This document shows, in pieces, positions 35,002 through 44,238 of a stretch of DNA of 64,000 nt. The stretch's first letter is position 1. Each line of letters opens with the position of its first letter. The DNA comes from Bacteroides ihuae (GTDB lineage Bacteria; Bacteroidota; Bacteroidia; Bacteroidales; Bacteroidaceae). Where the stretch lies: contig NZ_FNVX01000006.1 in NCBI RefSeq assembly GCF_900104585.1, positions 1 to 64,000 on the forward strand, read 5' to 3'. The notes beneath the pieces are model-generated. The model saw nothing but the letters and a program-made list of their open reading frames with translations. It was not told the DNA's origin and ran no database searches. Position numbers and translations under genes: made by a program.

Positions 35002-36135
35002 ATGATGAAAGATATAGCTCAAGAAATAAAAAATGCCAAAGAGACGATAGTTCTCATTTATGCTTTCAACGCAACAGGAAAAACCCGTCTATCTGTTGCC
35101 TATAAAGATATAACCAAAAAGGCAAATGGGAATAAGCACGCTGGTGTATATTATAATGCATTCAGTGAGGATCTTTTTGTTTGGGACAACGATGAGAAGA
35201 ATGATAACAAAGATGTCACTTTAATGATTCAAAGAAGCAGTCTCAACAAATATCACTCTTTGCTGACAGAGGACGCTGTTCGTGAAAAACTACAATCATA
35301 CAAGCCAAAATATGATTTCAAATTCACAAATGAAAGTGCAGAAGATCCAGAGTTAGGCTTTAAAAACATTACATTTTTCCTTATAGAAGATACAGAAAAA
35401 GAAACACCTATAAAAATATCTAGAGGAGAAGAGCGCATCTTCATTTGGTGTTTCTTTTTAGCTTTATTTGAAGTTGAAGGCTGGGCAGATGTTCAAGATC
35501 AACATTTCTTCATTGATGATCCTGTTTCAAGCTTAGACGATCACAACATATTCATCACAGCGCATCTTCTGCTGAAATTTATGGAAAAGCATTGTGATAA
35601 AAGAAAAATAATCATAACAACCCACCACATGGGCATTTTTTCTATATTGCAAGATTGGCTTAAAAAAGGAGAAAACGCCTCTAAATTTAAAACAAAGAAC
35701 ATCAAAGAAACCAGAAGAGGAAAGGATGTGATAAAGGAAGCAATAGAAGAACCTCGATACTTGATACGGCTATTGGAAATCAAAGATGGTAGATATAAAC
35801 TTGTTGGCAAAAATAAAGGCTTACACCAATATCATTTATTGCTATTGCGAATCTTAGACGAAGCAATATTAAATAACAATATAAACACTTATCATTTGGC
35901 CTTGCTACGGCAGGTATTAGAAAGTATAGCCTCCTTCTTAGGTGAAGGAAGATTTGGATATGTGCTGGAAGAACTGGATTTTGAAGATGCAAATACCAGA
36001 ACGGATATAATCAACGCACTTTCACACGAAAAGATATACACTAACAAATTAGAGATATTAAATCCAGATGATAAAAGATTACTAATTGAGACATTAAATA
36101 AATTAATGACTAAATTCCCATTCTCAATATCATAA
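35002..36135 (+). CDS. PrrC-like anticodon nuclease candidate within the hsd operon
   Basis: 377 aa, one base after the hsdS stop. The ABC-like NTPase core has Walker A IYAFNATGKTRLS (~19-31; two Gly of the usual G-x-N-G-x-G-K-T are Ala), signature SRGEERIFIW, Walker B FFIDDPVSSLDDH and switch TTHHMGIF. The C-terminal part carries R303-Q-V-L-E307 and, 35 residues later, LSH342. This matches the R-x3-E ... H triad of PrrC/RloC anticodon nucleases. In Escherichia coli the type I complex holds PrrC silent until a phage inhibits restriction, and PrrC then cuts tRNA-Lys. The tight packing with hsdS and hsdM supports such control. RloA-type ATPases without nuclease activity are the alternative. Confidence 0.65.
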   Translation: MMKDIAQEIKNAKETIVLIYAFNATGKTRLSVAYKDITKKANGNKHAGVYYNAFSEDLFVWDNDEKNDNKDVTLMIQRSSLNKYHSLLTEDAVREKLQSYKPKYDFKFTNESAEDPELGFKNITFFLIEDTEKETPIKISRGEERIFIWCFFLALFEVEGWADVQDQHFFIDDPVSSLDDHNIFITAHLLLKFMEKHCDKRKIIITTHHMGIFSILQDWLKKGENASKFKTKNIKETRRGKDVIKEAIEEPRYLIRLLEIKDGRYKLVGKNKGLHQYHLLLLRILDEAILNNNINTYHLALLRQVLESIASFLGEGRFGYVLEELDFEDANTRTDIINALSHEKIYTNKLEILNPDDKRLLIETLNKLMTKFPFSIS

Positions 36136-36137
36136 CA

Positions 36138-37793
36138 ATGACACAACAAGAAAAAAATAAATTAGGTAAAACCCTTTGGGATATTGCAGATAACCTTAGA
36201 GGTTCAATGATGGCAGATGACTTTCGTGATTATATGTTATCATTCCTATTCCTGCGTTATCTATCTGACAACTACATAGAAGCTGCAAAAAAAGAGCTTG
36301 GAGATGATTATCCCGATAAAAGGCTTGAGGAATTAAAGGTATATGGTGTTTCCACTCCACTACAATTGTGGTACGAAGAGAACAACGAAGATATTTCTCA
36401 ATTTGAGAAACAAATGCGCCGAAAGGTACATTATGTAATTGAACCGCAACATTTGTGGGATAGCATTGTGGAACATGCCCGAACTCAAAGTTCGTATTTG
36501 CTTGAAACTCTATATGAAGGATTCAAATACATTGAAAACGAATCTTTCGAAAATGCTTTTCAAGGGCTTTTTTCTGAAATAAACCTGCACTCTGAGAAAC
36601 TAGGAAAGAATTACGAAGAACGCAACGCCTTGCTTTGCAAAGTGATCACAAAAATTACCGAAGGAATTGCGCAGTTCTCTACCGATACGGATATTTTGGG
36701 CGATGCGTACGAATACTTAATTGGTGAGTTTGCAGCAGGTTCCGGTCAAAAAGCCGGTGAGTTCTACACTCCGCAAGAGTTATCAAGCATCTTGTCGGGC
36801 ATTGTTGCATTAGATTGCCAAGATCCGCAACTGGGCATGAAAAAGAAACTCGAGAGGGTACTCGATTTTGCCTGCGGTTCGGGTTCACTGCTGCTCAACG
36901 TGCGCCACAAAATGAAAAGGAACGGTGGAAATATTGGCAAAATATACGGGCAGGAGAAAAACATTACCACATACAACTTAGCCCGCATGAATATGATTCT
37001 GCACGGCATGAAGGATTCGGAATTCGAGATTCATCACGGCGATTCGCTTCTCAATGACTGGACGATGCTCAATGAAATGAACCCTGCAAAAAAAATAGAG
37101 TTTGATGCAATTGTTGCAAACCCACCGTTCAGCTACCGATGGGAACCTACGGAAGAGATGGGTAAAGATTTCCGCTTTAGCAACTATGGGCTTGCTCCGA
37201 AATCGGCAGCAGACTTTGCTTTCTTGCTTCACGGTTTCCATTTTTTAAAACAAGATGGTACAATGGCAATCATCCTGCCTCACGGTGTGCTTTTCAGAGG
37301 AGGAGCTGAAGAGCGCATCCGCACAAAATTGCTTAAAGATAGCAATATTGATGCTGCAATTGGACTACCTGCAAACCTTTTCTTTTCGACGGGTATTCCG
37401 GTATGTATCTTGGTTCTCAAGAAATGCAGAAAATCTGAGGATGTGTTGTTTATCAATGCAAGCGAACATTTCGAAAAAGGCAAACGACAAAACAAGTTAA
37501 GAGAAAAAGATATAAAGTCAATTATAGACACATATAAAAGCCGCGAATCAAAAGATAGATACTCACGTGCTGTTTCGATGGACGAAATCGAAAGAAACGG
37601 CTATAATCTCAATATTTCACGCTACGTAAGCATCGCCAAAGAAGATGTGAAAATTGATTTGCTGGAAGTCAATAAAAAATTGATTGATTTAGAAGATAAA
37701 ATAACAAATGCTTCGGAGCGACACAATAAGTTCCTCGCTGAGCTTGGTTTGCCATTAATCACAAAGAATAAAGATGAGAAATGCTGTAGATGA
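36138..37793 (+). CDS. hsdM: type I restriction enzyme M subunit
   Basis: 551 aa. The N-terminal helical domain (LGKTLWDIADNLRGSM) is followed by GEFYTPQELSSIL and the SAM-binding motif VLDFACGSGSLLL (~233-245). The catalytic motif IV is VANPPFSYRW (N-P-P-F, ~330), as in N6-adenine methylases. It starts 2 nt after the PrrC-like gene. The order R-S-X-M is less common than M-S-R, and it places the putative toxin gene between the two subunits that would be made with it. Confidence 0.93.
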   Translation: MTQQEKNKLGKTLWDIADNLRGSMMADDFRDYMLSFLFLRYLSDNYIEAAKKELGDDYPDKRLEELKVYGVSTPLQLWYEENNEDISQFEKQMRRKVHYVIEPQHLWDSIVEHARTQSSYLLETLYEGFKYIENESFENAFQGLFSEINLHSEKLGKNYEERNALLCKVITKITEGIAQFSTDTDILGDAYEYLIGEFAAGSGQKAGEFYTPQELSSILSGIVALDCQDPQLGMKKKLERVLDFACGSGSLLLNVRHKMKRNGGNIGKIYGQEKNITTYNLARMNMILHGMKDSEFEIHHGDSLLNDWTMLNEMNPAKKIEFDAIVANPPFSYRWEPTEEMGKDFRFSNYGLAPKSAADFAFLLHGFHFLKQDGTMAIILPHGVLFRGGAEERIRTKLLKDSNIDAAIGLPANLFFSTGIPVCILVLKKCRKSEDVLFINASEHFEKGKRQNKLREKDIKSIIDTYKSRESKDRYSRAVSMDEIERNGYNLNISRYVSIAKEDVKIDLLEVNKKLIDLEDKITNASERHNKFLAELGLPLITKNKDEKCCR

Positions 37794-37841
37794 AGCAGCT
37801 ATAAAACAGATTATTAGAACCATAAGAACAAAGAACGATGC

Positions 37842-38072
37842 ATGTATATTCGTTGCTTTGGCATTCAGTTTAACTTTCATAACATTGATATAAAACGAAT
37901 AAGTCCTAACATTATCAATTCCATATCAAATGAGACTGTAAGATGGGATGGAATTAGGCTGCAACCAATGGCATTGGAATTGTTTCATTTGGCTAAAGAA
38001 GTTATGATAAACAATGTCTCGGATAAATGTGAAGTTAAGCAAAGATTTCAGGCTCTTATAGGTGAGATGTAA
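37842..38072 (+). CDS. small hypothetical protein after hsdM
   Basis: 76 codons (RWDGIRLQPMALELFHLAKE, VSDKCEVKQRFQALIGEM). I do not recognise it. A second short frame (37774-37893, MRNAVDEAAIKQIIRTIRTK) overlaps the hsdM end and this frame. The two together could be one frameshifted gene, because their residue composition is coding-like. It could also be the decayed end of the island. The stretch to 38212 holds nothing else visible. Confidence 0.3.
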   Translation: MYIRCFGIQFNFHNIDIKRISPNIINSISNETVRWDGIRLQPMALELFHLAKEVMINNVSDKCEVKQRFQALIGEM

Positions 38073-38212
38073 ATACTATATCGCAAAATTTAATGCTCTA
38101 ATCTAATCAATTTATGACTTAAAATAAAGTAAACAGGATTTTGGTTTTCTAGCTATAGCAGCAACAAGTATCCAAGAATAGAATGGCAACGAATGAACTT
38201 TATAGATACAAA

Positions 38213-38243
38213 AAAACCTACAAGTAATTAACTTGTAGGTTTT
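38213..38243. terminator. terminator between the hsd region and tRNA-Ser
   Basis: AAAACCTACAAGT (38213-38225) and ACTTGTAGGTTTT (38231-38243) pair perfectly around a 5-nt loop. A/T runs on both sides make it suitable for both strands. Confidence 0.8.
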
Positions 38244-38271
38244 ATCATCTGTTTTTGTCCAGACCTTTCAG

Positions 38272-38356
38272 CGGAGAGATAGGGATTCGAACCCCAGGAA
38301 CCTCGCAGTTCAACGGTTTTCAAGACCGCCGCAATCGACCACTCTGCCATCTCTCC
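38272..38356 (-). tRNA. tRNA-Ser (anticodon UGA)
   Basis: 85 nt. The acceptor stem GGAGAGA pairs with TCTCTCC, with discriminator G. The anticodon loop CTTGAAA has anticodon TGA. A long variable arm (class II tRNA) and GGTTCGAATCC in the T arm are present. CCA is not encoded. The 3' end faces the accessory region to the left, the usual orientation for integration next to a tRNA. No second copy of its 3' end was found in the window. Confidence 0.95.
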
Positions 38357-38393
38357 AATACTGTTTTTATGATGCTTTCCGTTGAAAGCGCTG

Positions 38394-38424
38394 CAAAGGT
38401 ACGAATGATTTTTAAATATGCAAG
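38394..38424 (-). promoter_or_regulatory. promoter of tRNA-Ser
   Basis: Minus strand CTTG (38421-38424), a 19-nt spacer and TACCTTTG (38394-38401), 38 nt before the tRNA 5' end. Confidence 0.6.
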
Positions 38425-38454
38425 CATTACTCGTATTTTTTCACTAAAAAATTG

Positions 38455-38462
38455 TATTTTTG
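38455..38462 (+). promoter_or_regulatory. -7 element of mutS2
   Basis: TATTTTTG, about 95 nt before the ATG at 38556, divergent from the tRNA promoter. Confidence 0.45.
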
Positions 38463-38555
38463 CAGTGCAAAGTGATAGCAAACAACAGGTATATCTGCTC
38501 AATATAGATAGTAAATTCCTGAAAATGAAGTATATAGATAAACAGAGCAACCCAG

Positions 38556-41060
38556 ATGATATATCCCCAGAATTTTGAGCAAAAAATAGGTTTCGACCAA
38601 ATCAGACAGTTACTGCAAGAGAAATGTCTCAGCCCGCTTGGAGAAGAGAGGGTGGCGGACATGGATTTTTCGGATCGTTTTGAGGTGGTGGAAGAAAGAC
38701 TGAACCAGCTTACGGAATTTGTGCGGATCATTCAGGAGGAGGAGAGTTTTCCGGATCAGTTCTTCTTTGATGTGCGGCCGTCGCTAAAGAGGGTGCGCAT
38801 AGAGGGGTTATATATGGATGAGCAGGAGTTATTCGACTTGCGCCGCTCACTGGAAACGATCAGGGATATTGTGCGATTTCTGCAACGCAAAGAGGAGGAT
38901 GAGGAGTCGGATTCGCCTTATCCTAATCTAAGGAAACTGGCGGGGGATATTGCTGTGTTTCCACAACTGATTACGAAGATTGATGGCATACTGAATAAGT
39001 ATGGTAAGATAAAAGATAATGCTTCTACGGAATTGGCTCGCCTCCGCAGGGAGTTAGCCAGTACGATAAGTGGCATTTCTCGTTCGCTGAACGGGATTTT
39101 ACGGAGCGCACAGTCGGAGGGTTATGTGGACAAGGATGTGACGCCGACCATGCGAGACGGGCGACTGGTGATTCCGGTGGCTCCGGGCTTGAAACGGAAG
39201 ATCAAAGGTATTGTGCATGATGAGTCGGCCAGCGGAAAGACGGTGTTTATTGAACCGGCCGAGGTGGTGGAAGCAAATAATCGGGTGCGTGAGCTGGAGG
39301 GGGAAGAACGACGGGAGATCATTCGCATCTTGACGGAGTTCTCGAATACGCTACGTCCTTCGATAGACGATATTTTGCAGTCGTACGAGTTCTTGGCGGA
39401 GATTGATTTCATCCGTGCAAAAAGTTACTTTGCCATACAGACGAATGGGCTGAAGCCTGCGCTGGAGAATGAGCAACTGCTGGATTGGACAATGGCGGTG
39501 CATCCGCTCTTGCAACTGTCGCTTGCCAAACATGGCAAGAAGGTGGTTCCGCTGGATATCGAACTAAACACGAAGCAACGAATATTGATTATATCGGGCC
39601 CCAATGCGGGCGGCAAGTCAGTATGCCTCAAGACGGTGGGCTTACTGCAATATATGTTGCAGTGCGGCATGCTCATCCCCATGCATGAGCGCAGTCACGC
39701 AGGCATTTTCGGAAGTATCTTTATCGACATAGGCGATGAGCAATCTATTGAAGATGATTTGAGCACCTATTCGTCTCACTTAACCAACATGAAGATGATG
39801 ATGAAGGGATGCGACGAGCGTAGCCTCATCTTGATCGATGAGTTTGGCGGAGGCACGGAGCCGCAGATAGGTGGCGCCATTGCGGAGGCGGTGTTGAAGC
39901 GTTTCAACGAGAAGCAAACGTTTGGCGTTATCACCACGCACTACCAGAATCTGAAACATTTTGCCGAAGATCACGAGGGAGTGGTGAACGGGGCGATGCT
40001 GTATGACAGGCATGTGATGCAGGCGTTATTTCAGTTGCAGATAGGCAATCCGGGCAGCTCGTTTGCGGTGGAGATTGCTCGCAAGATTGGTTTACCGGAA
40101 GATGTAATAGCTGATGCGTCGGAGATTGTGGGCAGCGAATATATCAGTGCGGATAAGTATCTGCAAGATATCGTGCGCGACAAGCGTTATTGGGAGGGCA
40201 AACGACAGACCATCCGTCAGCGGGAGAAGTTGATGGAGGAGACTATCGCACGCTACGAGGCTGAAGTGGAAGAATTACACAAGTCTCGCAAAGAGATTAT
40301 CCGTCAGGCCAAGGACGAGGCGCAACATTTGTTGCAAGAGTCGAATGCGAAGATAGAAAACACCATCCGCACCATCAAAGAGGCGCAAGCTGATAAGGAG
40401 AAAACTCGCCAAGTAAGGCAGGAACTCACTGATTTCAAGGAGTCGGTGGAGAAACGGGGAGTAAAAGAGCAAGAGGACCGAGTGGCGCAACAGATGGAGA
40501 AGCTTCGCCGCAGACAGGAACGAAAGGCTTCTTCCACTCCGACAAAAGCAGGAGAGAAAAAAGCGGAAGCGCCCATCAAACCCAAAGTGATAACGATCAA
40601 AGAGGGCAGTTATGTGAAGATGAAGGGGCAAACGACTGTGGGCGAGGTATTGGAAGTGAAAGGTAAGAATGCCACCGTCGCTTTTGGCAGCATAAAAACG
40701 ACCATGAAGCTCGACCGACTAGATCCGACAAGCGGAACACCGCAAAAGCAAGAGATTGCAAAAAGTACGTTCGTCAGCAGTCAGACGCAAGACCAGATGT
40801 ACGAAAAGAAACTGAATTTTAGACAAGATATCGATGTGCGGGGCATGAGGGGTGAAGAGGCGTTGCAGGCAATCACTTATTTCATCGACGACGCCATACT
40901 CGTAGGCATGGGCAGGGTACGTATCTTGCACGGCACGGGCACGGGAATATTACGCAAGCTGATTCGCCAATACCTCGAGACTGTATCTGGAATTAAATCT
41001 TTCAACGACGAACATGTGCAGTTTGGTGGATCGGGAATTACCGTCGTCGATTTAGCGTAA
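38556..41060 (+). CDS. mutS2: MutS2 family protein
   Basis: 834 aa. It has the MutS2 layout: a core and clamp without mismatch-recognition domain I, an ABC ATPase (Walker A ISGPNAGGKSVCLKT at ~345, Walker B LILIDEFGGGTEP), then a long coiled coil rich in Glu, Arg and Lys (~530-690). A KOW-like segment follows (KEGSYVKMKGQTTVGEV), and the C-terminal Smr domain has DVRGMRGEEAL and LHGTGTGILR. The Smr domain has nuclease activity in several species. Reported roles are suppression of homologous recombination and rescue of collided ribosomes. Full length and intact. The gene marks the return to conserved chromosome. Confidence 0.92.
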   Translation: MIYPQNFEQKIGFDQIRQLLQEKCLSPLGEERVADMDFSDRFEVVEERLNQLTEFVRIIQEEESFPDQFFFDVRPSLKRVRIEGLYMDEQELFDLRRSLETIRDIVRFLQRKEEDEESDSPYPNLRKLAGDIAVFPQLITKIDGILNKYGKIKDNASTELARLRRELASTISGISRSLNGILRSAQSEGYVDKDVTPTMRDGRLVIPVAPGLKRKIKGIVHDESASGKTVFIEPAEVVEANNRVRELEGEERREIIRILTEFSNTLRPSIDDILQSYEFLAEIDFIRAKSYFAIQTNGLKPALENEQLLDWTMAVHPLLQLSLAKHGKKVVPLDIELNTKQRILIISGPNAGGKSVCLKTVGLLQYMLQCGMLIPMHERSHAGIFGSIFIDIGDEQSIEDDLSTYSSHLTNMKMMMKGCDERSLILIDEFGGGTEPQIGGAIAEAVLKRFNEKQTFGVITTHYQNLKHFAEDHEGVVNGAMLYDRHVMQALFQLQIGNPGSSFAVEIARKIGLPEDVIADASEIVGSEYISADKYLQDIVRDKRYWEGKRQTIRQREKLMEETIARYEAEVEELHKSRKEIIRQAKDEAQHLLQESNAKIENTIRTIKEAQADKEKTRQVRQELTDFKESVEKRGVKEQEDRVAQQMEKLRRRQERKASSTPTKAGEKKAEAPIKPKVITIKEGSYVKMKGQTTVGEVLEVKGKNATVAFGSIKTTMKLDRLDPTSGTPQKQEIAKSTFVSSQTQDQMYEKKLNFRQDIDVRGMRGEEALQAITYFIDDAILVGMGRVRILHGTGTGILRKLIRQYLETVSGIKSFNDEHVQFGGSGITVVDLA

Positions 41061-41081
41061 GCACAAAGAAGCCTCCAATTG

Positions 41082-41112
41082 CTTGTTCTCATGAGCAAAA
41101 CGATTACTTTTG
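41082..41112 (+). promoter_or_regulatory. promoter of the corA-sdaA unit
   Basis: CTTG (41082-41085), a 19-nt spacer and TACTTTTG (41105-41112), 28 nt before the ATG at 41141. Confidence 0.5.
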
Positions 41113-41140
41113 TAGCAGTTCATTAAAGAACCAAGGATAT

Positions 41141-42178
41141 ATGAGGAATAATCTGCTAAGCGAGAAGCTAACATATACGGGTGAAAGCCAAACACCCACC
41201 CATCTACACTTGTGCAGCTACAGCGGCAAAGAGGTGCAAGAGGCAACCGGCAAGACGTTTGCCAGTATCGCTGCTAAACTGAATGCCAACCGCATAAATT
41301 GGCTACAAGTGCACGGCATGAAGGATACGGAGACGATCCGTGAAATATGCAATCACTTCCAAATAGATTTTCTTGTTCTGCAAGATATTCTCAATGCAAA
41401 CCATCCAACTAAAATAGAAGAGCACGATAACTATACGGTGCTCATTCTCAAACTCTTTATTTTAAACGAAGAGCAGGAGGAGTTGAACCAACAACAACTC
41501 TGCCTCATACACGGCAACAATTTCGTACTCAGCTTTCTCGAAAATGAAACAACTTTTTTCGACGATGTGACGAATGCCATCACCAACAACATCTTAAAAA
41601 TATGCGATAAGCAGAGTGATTACTTATTGAGTGTTTTACTCAACAGTGTGATGGGTAATTATATTTCTATTGTTTCAAACATAGATGATTCATTAGAAGA
41701 TTTAGAAGAGCATTTACTTACTATCAATAATAAACACGACATTGGCGCACGGATACAAACTTTGCGAAGACAATATATGCATATTAAAAAATCGGTGTTG
41801 CCGCTAAAAGAACAGTATGTTAAGTTACTACGTTCGGAGAACGAGATGATGCACAAGGTGAATCGTCCTTTCTTCAATGATGTAAACGATCATTTGCAAT
41901 TTGTGTTGCAAACAATCGATATCTGTCGGGAAACGCTTTCATCATTGGTCGATCTATACATATCGAACAATGATCTGCGGATGAACGACATCATGAAACG
42001 CCTCACGGTTGTCTCTACAATATTCATCCCGCTTACCTTTCTGGTAGGTGTCTGGGGAATGAACTTCGACATAATGCCTGAGCTCAGATGGCAATATGGA
42101 TATCTGATGGCATGGGTAGTTATGCTCATTATTGGGGGACTAGTGTACTGGTATTTAAGAAAAAAGAAATGGAACTAA
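41141..42178 (+). CDS. corA: CorA-family divalent-cation transporter
   Basis: 345 aa. A large N-terminal cytoplasmic domain is followed by a long stalk helix and two C-terminal membrane helices. The signature GMN occurs in FLVGVWGMNFDIMP (~312-325), at the end of the first helix, with an acidic periplasmic loop. Members form pentameric channels for Mg2+ and sometimes Co2+, Ni2+ or Zn2+. The GMN core is intact. The serine dehydratase gene follows after 16 nt and is probably on the same mRNA. Confidence 0.9.
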   Translation: MRNNLLSEKLTYTGESQTPTHLHLCSYSGKEVQEATGKTFASIAAKLNANRINWLQVHGMKDTETIREICNHFQIDFLVLQDILNANHPTKIEEHDNYTVLILKLFILNEEQEELNQQQLCLIHGNNFVLSFLENETTFFDDVTNAITNNILKICDKQSDYLLSVLLNSVMGNYISIVSNIDDSLEDLEEHLLTINNKHDIGARIQTLRRQYMHIKKSVLPLKEQYVKLLRSENEMMHKVNRPFFNDVNDHLQFVLQTIDICRETLSSLVDLYISNNDLRMNDIMKRLTVVSTIFIPLTFLVGVWGMNFDIMPELRWQYGYLMAWVVMLIIGGLVYWYLRKKKWN

Positions 42179-42194
42179 GTAACTGGAAAAAACG

Positions 42195-43403
42195 ATGAAA
42201 TCAATAAAAGAACTATATCGCATCGGCACAGGCCCTTCGAGTAGCCACACAATGGGACCTCGAAAAGCGGCCGAAATATTTCTGGAACGGCACAAAGATG
42301 CCGCATCATTCAAAGTAACGCTCTATGGAAGCCTTGCCGCTACCGGGAAAGGGCACATGACGGATGTTGCTATCAACGACACGTTGCTACCGATTGCTCC
42401 TGTGGAAATTGTGTGGCAACCAAAAGTATTCCTTCCTTTTCATCCTAATGCGATGACGTTTGCCGCCTTCGATGCAAACAAGAAGCTGCTTGAAAACTGG
42501 ACGGTGTACAGCGTCGGTGGCGGAGCTTTGGCTGAAAACAATGAGAAATCGACCATCGAAAGTAGAGAGGTATATGAGATGAACAGCATGACCGAAATTC
42601 TGAGTTGGTGCGAGCATAGCGGGAAGAGTTATTGGGAGTATGTGAAGGAGTGCGAAGAGGAAGATATTTGGGATTATCTGGAAGTTGTTTGGAGCACGAT
42701 GAAAGAAGCCATTCATCGTGGGTTAGAAGAGGAAGGTGTGCTACCTGGTCCACTTAATTTGAGAAGAAAAGCTTCGACTTACTACATTCGTGCTACGGGT
42801 TACAAGGAATCTCTTCGTTCTCGTGGATTAGTCTTTGCTTACGCTTTGGCGGTGAGTGAAGAAAATGCATCGGGAGGAAAGATTGTGACCGCTCCCACGT
42901 GTGGAGCGTGTGGAGTAATGCCCGCAGTGCTTTATCATTTACACAAAAGTCGTGAATTTAGCGACACTCGCATTCTTCGCGCACTAGCCACAGCAGGCTT
43001 GTTTGGCAATATTGTAAAGTTCAACGCTTCCATCTCAGGCGCCGAAGTGGGTTGTCAGGGAGAAGTTGGTGTGGCTTGTGCTATGGCCTCAGCAGCAGCC
43101 AATCAACTATTTGGAGGCAGTCCCGCCCAGACAGAATATGCAGCTGAAATGGGCTTAGAGCATCACCTTGGCATGACGTGCGACCCTGTATGCGGCTTGG
43201 TGCAAATCCCCTGTATTGAGAGAAATGCGTATGCCGCAGCTCGTGCGCTCGACGCCAATATATATGCCTCATTCACCGACGGCATTCACCGGGTATCGTT
43301 CGACAAGGTGGTGCAAGTGATGAAACAAACAGGGCACGACCTTCCTTCGCTCTACAAAGAAACCAGCGAAGGCGGATTGGCCAAGGACTATACTCAGATG
43401 TAG
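42195..43403 (+). CDS. sdaA: L-serine ammonia-lyase, iron-sulfur type, single chain
   Basis: 402 aa. The beta domain is first (SIKELYRIGTGPSSSHTMGP) and the alpha domain second. Cysteines in TAPTCGACGVMPA, EVGCQGEVGVACAMA and CDPVCGLVQIPCIERN supply the [4Fe-4S] ligands and the serine site. It converts L-serine to pyruvate and ammonia in the cytoplasm and is oxygen sensitive, as expected in an anaerobe. It converges with the next gene with only 7 nt between stop codons and no terminator. Confidence 0.93.
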   Translation: MKSIKELYRIGTGPSSSHTMGPRKAAEIFLERHKDAASFKVTLYGSLAATGKGHMTDVAINDTLLPIAPVEIVWQPKVFLPFHPNAMTFAAFDANKKLLENWTVYSVGGGALAENNEKSTIESREVYEMNSMTEILSWCEHSGKSYWEYVKECEEEDIWDYLEVVWSTMKEAIHRGLEEEGVLPGPLNLRRKASTYYIRATGYKESLRSRGLVFAYALAVSEENASGGKIVTAPTCGACGVMPAVLYHLHKSREFSDTRILRALATAGLFGNIVKFNASISGAEVGCQGEVGVACAMASAAANQLFGGSPAQTEYAAEMGLEHHLGMTCDPVCGLVQIPCIERNAYAAARALDANIYASFTDGIHRVSFDKVVQVMKQTGHDLPSLYKETSEGGLAKDYTQM

Positions 43404-43410
43404 TGCAAAG

Positions 43411-43959
43411 TTAGATGCTGTCTTCAGCGTACGCATCTTCCATCAACTCCTCCTTCTTCATGGACATTTTGCCATCGGCCGTGATCGTGATTGAGACAGG
43501 AACATACAAATCGGTTTGAGGATAAGAGATACTGGCTGATAAAACAATTCCTTCCGGCGTTGTTTTATCGTATACCATACCTTCCAGAATCGATTTGGCA
43601 AAGAATGTGTCATCGACAAAAGAAGAGAAATTTTTCTTTGTAAAGGTTTTGCTGAAGATATGTTCGCCTCCACGAGTCAGCTTCAGCAGAATCTGATTGT
43701 CCAGATACACATCTCCCTGCTCACTGGCCACATGGGGAAGTGAATCACTAGGCGTACGCAAAAGAGAAATATGATAGTCTTTACCCTTGTACTTAATATC
43801 TTTCTCACTCTTGGATATTTGCATGCGTTGCAATCCACGAGCATCCGTGCTGTCTTTCAACAACACTTGCCTCTCTTCATTCTGATTATCTTTCTTTCCT
43901 GAACAGGCCATGCCTACAATAACAATTAGTAGGAGTTGGAAATAAACAAGCTTTTTCAT
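43411..43959 (-). CDS. DUF4738-type lipoprotein
   Basis: 182 aa. The lipobox is IVGMACSG, with Cys at ~19, so it is a lipid-anchored envelope protein. The mature part is mainly beta strand (YHISLLRTPSDSLPHV, DLYVPVSITITADGKMSM) and fits the DUF4738 family, common in Bacteroides and without known function. It is a single gene with no recognised promoter. Confidence 0.7.
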   Translation of the reverse strand: MKKLVYFQLLLIVIVGMACSGKKDNQNEERQVLLKDSTDARGLQRMQISKSEKDIKYKGKDYHISLLRTPSDSLPHVASEQGDVYLDNQILLKLTRGGEHIFSKTFTKKNFSSFVDDTFFAKSILEGMVYDKTTPEGIVLSASISYPQTDLYVPVSITITADGKMSMKKEELMEDAYAEDSI

Positions 43960-44121
43960 GTTGAGTTTTCATAAATAAACGTCTGACAAAGGAACAAAAA
44001 GAGTAAGAAATACGCAAGAAAAGGGCCCGATTTTAATCGTACACGTTTACCATATAGTTCGTGCACGATGGCCGCGACAAACGTGCACGTTTAATAAAGC
44101 TTCCATGCACACACAAAAAAA

Positions 44122-44172
44122 GTAGTTAATGCAATTGCGTTCTGCTAAGCAGACACGCAATGCATTAACTAC
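44122..44172 (-). terminator. strong intrinsic terminator of the DUF4890 gene
   Basis: Arms 44122-44140 and 44155-44172 pair over 18 positions with one bulge and are followed on the minus strand by seven T. The rest of 43960-44238 holds only short CGTGCACG palindromes (44062-44094). Confidence 0.8.
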
Positions 44173-44238
44173 AAAACACGCAAGTTGTACTAAAAACGTA
44201 GTTTACTCTAAAAAAAACTAACCTATGAATATCTTTTA

